Of a DNA stretch of 64,000 nt, positions 59,763-64,000 are shown in pieces. Location of the stretch: NCBI GenBank assembly GCA_964624235.1, contig CAZUXY010000020.1, positions 1-64,000 on the forward strand. The letters run 5' to 3'. Position 1 is the stretch's first letter. The number at the start of each line of letters is the position of its first letter. Origin of the DNA: CAZUXY01 sp964624235 (lineage in GTDB: Bacteria; Spirochaetota; UBA4802; UBA5368). Under the pieces are notes generated by a model. That model saw nothing but the letters and a program-made list of their open reading frames with translations. It did no database searches and had not been told where the DNA came from. The position numbers were made by a program, and so were the translations under genes.

Positions 59763-60284
59763 ATGAGACACAAGAGTGGTGTGAAACAACTGGGTAGATC
59801 TCATGCCCACAGGAAGGCGATGTTTTCCAACATGGTGACCTCGCTTTTTAAAGAAGAGAGAATAATTACCACAAAGCAAAAAGGGAAAGAGCTCAAGAAG
59901 TTATCTGAAAAACTGATTACCAGAGCAAAGAATAACCTGTCTCTTCCTGATGATGCTTCAGACAAGAAGCTTCACAATAAAAGAATGGTATTGAAAGTAG
60001 TAAAAAACCGTGATATCTTAAAGAAGCTTTTTGAAGATATAGCCGTACGATTTAAAGAAAGAAAGGGCGGTTATACCAGGCTTTACCTTATCAGCAGAAG
60101 ACCTGGAGATGCTGCTGAAATGGCGATTGTTGAACTGGTGGAGAGAAAGAAAAAATCCGAAAGTGATGACAAAGGGAAATCTACCGTCAAGATGAAGGGT
60201 AAGGATAAGGAAAAAGACAAAATAAAATCCAAACCGAAGGAAAAGGAAAAAAAGAAAGAGAAGGTGAAGAGCAAAGAAAAATAA
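59763..60284 (+). CDS. rplQ: Large ribosomal subunit protein bL17 with long basic tail
   Basis: The first about 127 residues are a normal L17 (GVKQLGRSHAHRKAMFSNMV, SLFKEERIITTKQKGKELKK, RRPGDAAEMAIVELVERK). A further about 45 residues are almost only Lys, Glu, Ser and Asp (SESDDKGKSTVKMKGKDKEK and onward to KSKEK). Total 173 residues against about 120-130 in most bacteria. The tail must be exposed near the tunnel exit, where L17 sits. Last gene of the alpha operon, closed by a terminator. Confidence 0.96.
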   Translation: MRHKSGVKQLGRSHAHRKAMFSNMVTSLFKEERIITTKQKGKELKKLSEKLITRAKNNLSLPDDASDKKLHNKRMVLKVVKNRDILKKLFEDIAVRFKERKGGYTRLYLISRRPGDAAEMAIVELVERKKKSESDDKGKSTVKMKGKDKEKDKIKSKPKEKEKKKEKVKSKEK

Positions 60285-60307
60285 GTTTGATATAGAGTAT
60301 ATAAAAA

Positions 60308-60335
60308 ACCCCGCTTTTCGGCGGGGTTTTTCTTT
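60308..60335. terminator. Bidirectional terminator after rplQ
   Basis: ACCCCGC (60308-60314) pairs with GCGGGGT (60321-60327) around TTTTCG, with A-run before and T-run after (TTTTTCTTTTT), ending the ribosomal block on the plus strand and the unknown exported gene on the minus strand. Confidence 0.93.
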
Positions 60336-60339
60336 TTGG

Positions 60340-61203
60340 TCAGGGTTTTTTAGCAACGGCTTTCAGCCGTTCTTTTTCAATAGCATGTATAAGTCGCAGG
60401 TTGTCATTGGCATCCACTTTATATTGTTCGGGAATCCGATCATCGAAAACCGGGTCCAAAGGGATGTTGGGCAGATTGTATTTTTTCTGGATTTCACCGA
60501 TAAGGTGAACCTTGATGATTTTATGTATTTCGATACCGTACTGTTTCCCCAGCCTGCAATCGCTGATTGCTTTCATGTTACGTGTAATAATAAAATCCAG
60601 GTTTTCCGATGTTCGTGTTTTTTTGTTTTTTACATATTGAAAATCCTGATCGTTTAGTACATTTCTTGCATCCTGAAGTTTTTTGTAACCGTTCCTGAGA
60701 TACCGTTCGATGATTTCCTTGTCTTGAAAGAAATGGTATTCCTCTTCTTTATAATTCTTGATTCCGAATACGGGATCAAAAGGCTTTTTAACATATTTGA
60801 TCAATCCACCACTGCGGCTGTATTTTAGAAGAATGTCAAATGAGTCTTTAGTTGTGGAATCAAGAATCTCCTTTGTACGTTTGATATACATTTCCGAAAC
60901 AATCTCTGAAAGAGTAACGATTCTTTCTTTCAGGTTATAGAATTTTTGATAAGATGATACGAAATTCTGGGCATAAAATTCTTCTGATGCACTGGTAAAC
61001 TGTGACTTGATTTCATCATACTTTTTGAGCTGGTCCGGATCACCGAAGTTTTCAACTATTACCTTCAGGCTGCGCATTACATCGAGTGTGAACACATAAT
61101 CTTCCTGGGATTTGACAGCGGAAGAAACCGCCAGGAGAGTAGAGGGGTCATGTACCAGAAATGTAAAAATAAGACACCCAATGAGTTTCTTTATTCCGCG
61201 CAT
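60340..61203 (-). CDS. Exported unknown protein (287 residues)
   Basis: Not recognised. ATG 61203 with a GGGGA site starts a signal peptide (MRGIKKLIGCLIFTFLVHDP then STLLAVSS). The mature part is helical and charged, probably periplasmic: QEDYVFTLDVMRSLKVIVEN, FVSSYQKFYNLKERIVTLSE, YHFFQDKEIIERYLRNGYKK, and a C-terminal KYNLPNIPLDPVFDDRIPEQ. An ATG 51 bases upstream would add a non-signal N-terminus, so the shorter start is preferred. It is divergent from the DUF2225 gene and ends at the rplQ terminator. Confidence 0.65.
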   Translation of the reverse strand: MRGIKKLIGCLIFTFLVHDPSTLLAVSSAVKSQEDYVFTLDVMRSLKVIVENFGDPDQLKKYDEIKSQFTSASEEFYAQNFVSSYQKFYNLKERIVTLSEIVSEMYIKRTKEILDSTTKDSFDILLKYSRSGGLIKYVKKPFDPVFGIKNYKEEEYHFFQDKEIIERYLRNGYKKLQDARNVLNDQDFQYVKNKKTRTSENLDFIITRNMKAISDCRLGKQYGIEIHKIIKVHLIGEIQKKYNLPNIPLDPVFDDRIPEQYKVDANDNLRLIHAIEKERLKAVAKKP

Positions 61204-61501
61204 ACTTTTCCCCGATAGATCATTTTTGTTATTATCGTCATGAAACAGCCCCATCTTGAAAATAAAATAACTGAATGCATCAATGTGCTCCCAGAAGAAG
61301 TGATTTGATCAATATAGTGAAAAAAATTAATAAGTATTACAAATAAAATCATGGTTCAAGTCAGGGATAATCGACCTGAGTAAACTTTTAAAACTAAAAA
61401 TGAAAACAGCTGTATCAGTAGCGCCTGATGGATATTTAATTACTTGCATAAAATTCAAAAGCATTCTAGCGTAGACCATCCTGAATGATGGGAAAGTTAT
61501 T

Positions 61502-62377
61502 ATGACAGATAAAAAAGTATCATACCGACTGAAGGAACCCACTATCTGCCCCGTCTGTTCCAATGAATTTCACCGTGAAGAAATGCTCACCGGAGGAGGA
61601 AGGCTCATTGCGGGTAAACTGACCGATGAACTAAGACGTTTGTTTGAGAAGAACCAGAAATTCGGTGTGTTATATCCGCTTGCGTATCTGGTCACTGTTT
61701 GTCCACGGTGTTTTTACAGCGCTTATCCCAGGGATTTCCTTACATTGTCTTCCGATGAAACAGAAAAGCTGCATGAAACTTCCACGGCCCGTATAGCATC
61801 CATAAAGAAGTTTTTTGGCGATATAAGCTTTCAGGATGACCGTAACCTGATGCTGGGGGCGGCATCATATCTGCTTGCGGTGGATTGTTACACCTTCAGG
61901 GGGAAAAACGTCGCCCCCACCTTTAAACGGGCCATTTCATCAATACGGGCGGCATGGCTGTTCAGCGATCTCGCAAAAGAGATACCCGAACGCCCTTACA
62001 AAAAGGTGTCTGACTTTTTTTATCAGAAGGCATATCAGTTTTACGCTCAGTTGCTGGAAATTGCCCAGACGGGGGCTGAACCACTGGATGCCGCGGGGAA
62101 TATGGGTCCTGATTACGACAAGAACTGGGGATATGACGGAATCCTCTATATGAACGCGATTCTTACCGTAAAGGTCGGGATTCTGGAAAAAGACGTCAAT
62201 AAGAGAATTGAAAACTTCGAAAGGACCAAACGGTATTTAAGCCGGCTATTCGGATCGGGGAAGGTCTCAAAATCGAAACCGGGACCCCTGATGGACATGA
62301 CGAAGGATCTATACGACAAGATGAATGAACTTCTGAACCAATGGAAAGAGGAAAGCGGACAGGCAGTCGCAGAATAG
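61502..62377 (+). CDS. DUF2225 family protein
   Basis: A 291-residue cytoplasmic protein. ICPVCSNEFHREEMLTGGGR and TVCPRCFYSAYPRDF hold two CxxC pairs, a probable zinc site, and are the DUF2225 signature. The rest is TPR-like helical (LGAASYLLAVDCYTFRGKN, RAAWLFSDLAKEIPERPYKK). The family occurs in Firmicutes and spirochaetes and has no settled function. Its last 37 bases overlap the truA start in another frame, so the two are translationally linked. Confidence 0.85.
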   Translation: MTDKKVSYRLKEPTICPVCSNEFHREEMLTGGGRLIAGKLTDELRRLFEKNQKFGVLYPLAYLVTVCPRCFYSAYPRDFLTLSSDETEKLHETSTARIASIKKFFGDISFQDDRNLMLGAASYLLAVDCYTFRGKNVAPTFKRAISSIRAAWLFSDLAKEIPERPYKKVSDFFYQKAYQFYAQLLEIAQTGAEPLDAAGNMGPDYDKNWGYDGILYMNAILTVKVGILEKDVNKRIENFERTKRYLSRLFGSGKVSKSKPGPLMDMTKDLYDKMNELLNQWKEESGQAVAE

Positions 62378-63135
62378 CCTTGCTCATCCAGTATGACGGG
62401 ACCGCTTTTAACGGCTGGCAGGTACAGAACAGGGGGAGGACGGTACAGGGGGAAATTGAGGGCGCCCTTAAGGTTCTTGCCAGAGAGAGCATAAGGATCA
62501 CCGGATCCGGACGTACGGATGCCGGGGTCCATGCACTGGCTCAGGTTGCGCATTTTGATTTGAACGGTATGATCCCGCTGGAGCGGATCTGTATCGGATT
62601 AAACGGGATTATAAACAGAGACGTTTCGATACTGAACGCGTACCATGTGCCTGACGGTTTCAATGCGCGGTTCAGCGCGGTCAGCAGGGAGTATACCTAT
62701 TTAATATACAACCATCCTCAGCGCAGTCCCTTCATGCGGCATCGCGCCATGTGGGTCAATTTCCCCATTGACCTGGAGCACATGAGGATCGCGTCATCAT
62801 GCCTCACCGGCGAAAAGGACTTCGAATCTTTTTGTAAAAAAATATCCGCGGAATGCGGCACCGTTAGAAAGATAGAGTCCATCGATATTCACAAGATTGA
62901 AAACCTGATCGTGGTGAAAATACGGGGGAACGCTTTTCTGCATACCATGATCAGGGTAATCATCGGGACCCTGATCGCTCTGAATAAAGAGAAGAGGGAT
63001 CCATTATACATGCACCACATTCTGGAACAAAAAAACAGGGACCTTGCAGGGGCGACCGCCCCTCCCTACGGACTTTATCTTTCGGATATAGTATTCGATC
63101 CTCCGCTTTCATCGATGAATTCCGCCTTTAAATAA
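62341..63135 (+). CDS. truA: tRNA pseudouridine(38-40) synthase TruA
   Basis: A 264-residue enzyme: LLIQYDGTAFNGWQVQNRGR, RTVQGEIEGALKVL, the catalytic Asp in GSGRTDAGVHALAQVAHF, FNARFSAVSREYTYLIYN and GNAFLHTMIRVIIGTLI. It modifies uridines 38-40 in the anticodon arm of many tRNAs. ATG 62341 lies inside the DUF2225 gene; it is the only nearby start that keeps the full YDGTxFxGWQ block with a basic N-terminus. Confidence 0.95.
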   Translation: MERGKRTGSRRIALLIQYDGTAFNGWQVQNRGRTVQGEIEGALKVLARESIRITGSGRTDAGVHALAQVAHFDLNGMIPLERICIGLNGIINRDVSILNAYHVPDGFNARFSAVSREYTYLIYNHPQRSPFMRHRAMWVNFPIDLEHMRIASSCLTGEKDFESFCKKISAECGTVRKIESIDIHKIENLIVVKIRGNAFLHTMIRVIIGTLIALNKEKRDPLYMHHILEQKNRDLAGATAPPYGLYLSDIVFDPPLSSMNSAFK

Positions 63136-63139
63136 TTTA

Positions 63140-63168
63140 TTGACATAAAGTTCCGTATTCATAATAGT
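63140..63168 (+). promoter_or_regulatory. Candidate promoter of the barrel/lipoprotein pair
   Basis: TTGACA (63140-63145), 17-base spacer, AATAGT (63163-63168), about 170 bases before the next ATG. Confidence 0.45.
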
Positions 63169-63339
63169 ACCTTGATTTTATGCGGTTGTATGGTCTGTTT
63201 TTGCGGTAACCAATCATTAAATGAACTGTCGTATTATTGAATATTCGTCCGCGGCTGAAGGTGTTGCGACCTTTTCCGGGGAACGAATACGGATCGTTCA
63301 ATGTGCGCCTATTTCTCCATTGAGGTGTGATATCTTATA

Positions 63340-63912
63340 ATGAAATATATACTCAGGGTTGCTCTGGTCGGTTTCGCTGTGTTGTGGATGGTCCCCGCCC
63401 ATGCGCAGCGAAAGGGAGCGGCCGATTACTTTCTGAACCCGCAGGTGGGGCTCTGGTTCGGTCCGGTGACGCCGGTGTACACCACCGCCGATGACGTCGA
63501 CACCAACCTGGGCGGAGGGCTGTTCTTCCGTTATAACACCCCTTACCGGCCGCTGAAGATCGGTCTGGACGGATCGTATCAATGGTACAGCTCGCGTGGT
63601 GTGAACTCCCTTACCCTTTGGCCGGTATATGGAAGCGTGCTGTACCGTCTCCCCATAAAATTCGCGCTGACCTTTCAGGTAAAGGCGGGGGCCGGAGGGT
63701 GCTACGTGAAAGTCAAACCCGATGACGTGCGCCAGTGGGACCCCATGGGGATGGTCGGGTTCGAGACTTCTTTCCCGGCGGGTAAATACGTAAATATAGG
63801 ATTAAGGCTGGAGTACCAGTATATCTACGAAGGATACATACAGGGTGCGCGGAGAAACGGCCATAGCGTGGTAACCGGCATCACCCTTTATTTCAATGTG
63901 GGTGGGAAATGA
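63340..63912 (+). CDS. Small outer-membrane beta-barrel-like protein
   Basis: A 190-residue protein with a signal peptide (LRVALVGFAVLWMVPAHAQ, cut likely after AHA). The mature part alternates polar and hydrophobic residues with Gly/Tyr-rich strands (GGGLFFRYNTPYRPLKIGLD, VYGSVLYRLPIKFALTFQVK, YVNIGLRLEYQYIYEGY), typical of an 8-stranded OmpA/OprF-like barrel. A ribosome site is not obvious (GAGGTG 13 bases upstream). The next gene starts within its stop codon (ATGA). Confidence 0.75.
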   Translation: MKYILRVALVGFAVLWMVPAHAQRKGAADYFLNPQVGLWFGPVTPVYTTADDVDTNLGGGLFFRYNTPYRPLKIGLDGSYQWYSSRGVNSLTLWPVYGSVLYRLPIKFALTFQVKAGAGGCYVKVKPDDVRQWDPMGMVGFETSFPAGKYVNIGLRLEYQYIYEGYIQGARRNGHSVVTGITLYFNVGGK

Positions 63913-64000
63913 GTTTTTTCAATAAGATTTTCAAGGTCTTAATGTTAATTGCTACCGCCGCTTTTTTCTTCCCGGGCTGCGGAGACCAGCCTCTCTTCGA
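63909..64000 (+). CDS. Lipoprotein, N-terminal part only (cut by window end)
   Basis: The ATG overlaps the stop of the barrel gene. The 30 visible residues form a signal peptide (MSFFNKIFKVLMLIATAAFF) with the lipobox FFPGC, then GDQPLF. The open frame continues past the window. It is translationally coupled to the barrel gene, so the two products probably act together in the outer membrane. Confidence 0.75.
   Translation, partial: MSFFNKIFKVLMLIATAAFFFPGCGDQPLF

Noticed and set aside
60303..60335. Possible CRISPR or repeat array near the rplQ terminator
   Set aside because: Only one inverted repeat is present; no spaced direct repeats occur anywhere I looked in the window.

Overview
The window reads as a chromosomal segment of a diderm (two-membrane) bacterium, most probably a spirochaete of or near the Leptospirales. 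Supporting signs are: RpoB carries Asn at the position of E. coli Ser531, a residue reported in naturally rifampicin-resistant spirochaetes; the order ispE - tRNA-Gln - glmU(N-terminal domain only) - prs - rplY - pth; a DUF2225 protein; a bactofilin; several lipoproteins with relaxed lipoboxes; and two beta-barrel-like secreted proteins. The phylum call is inference; the diderm call rests on RlpA, SPOR, lipoprotein and barrel-like proteins. No plasmid, phage, IS or CRISPR signal is visible. It is a core-genome region with a few lineage-specific patches.

Layout. 1-3.6 kb: end of ispE, tRNA-Gln, then a tight glmU-prs-rplY-pth run in which glmU seems to start at a non-ATG codon and the pth product lacks the catalytic His. 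3.6-8.6 kb: a YaaR-like protein and a bactofilin on the minus strand, a 47-residue LuxR-type HTH microprotein with its own promoter and terminator, then a four-gene plus-strand set (STAS-HATPase, STAS-like-winged helix, unknown, tail-anchored unknown) that looks like an uncharacterised partner-switching regulator, and a small Fis-type HTH protein. 9-14.4 kb: a secreted protein, then a minus-strand run encoding a PilZ protein, an ArgA-like acetyltransferase, a SPOR protein, an RluB-type pseudouridine synthase and an SH3 lipoprotein, plus a barrel-like protein and a 56-residue conserved small protein. 14.7-20.7 kb: gltS, rplM-rpsI with a terminator, recX, alaS. 21-25 kb: a CheY-like receiver, glgC and a GH57 glucanotransferase/amylase, which form a glycogen/alpha-glucan cluster. 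25-28.7 kb: small proteins, queD, a DegT-family protein lacking the PLP lysine, and rlpA.

28.9-60.3 kb is one almost continuous transcription and translation block: tRNA-Thr, rpmG, secE, nusG, rplKAJL, rpoBC, rpsL, rpsG, fusA, tuf, then the S10, spc and alpha operons from rpsJ to rplQ. It has internal control points: a structured rplL-rpoB spacer, a terminator between rpsG and fusA, a promoter and leader before tuf, and a hairpin before rpsJ. adk is missing between secY and map. A strong bidirectional terminator ends the block. 60.3-64 kb: an exported unknown protein (minus strand), DUF2225 overlapping truA, a small barrel-like protein, and the start of a lipoprotein cut by the window end.
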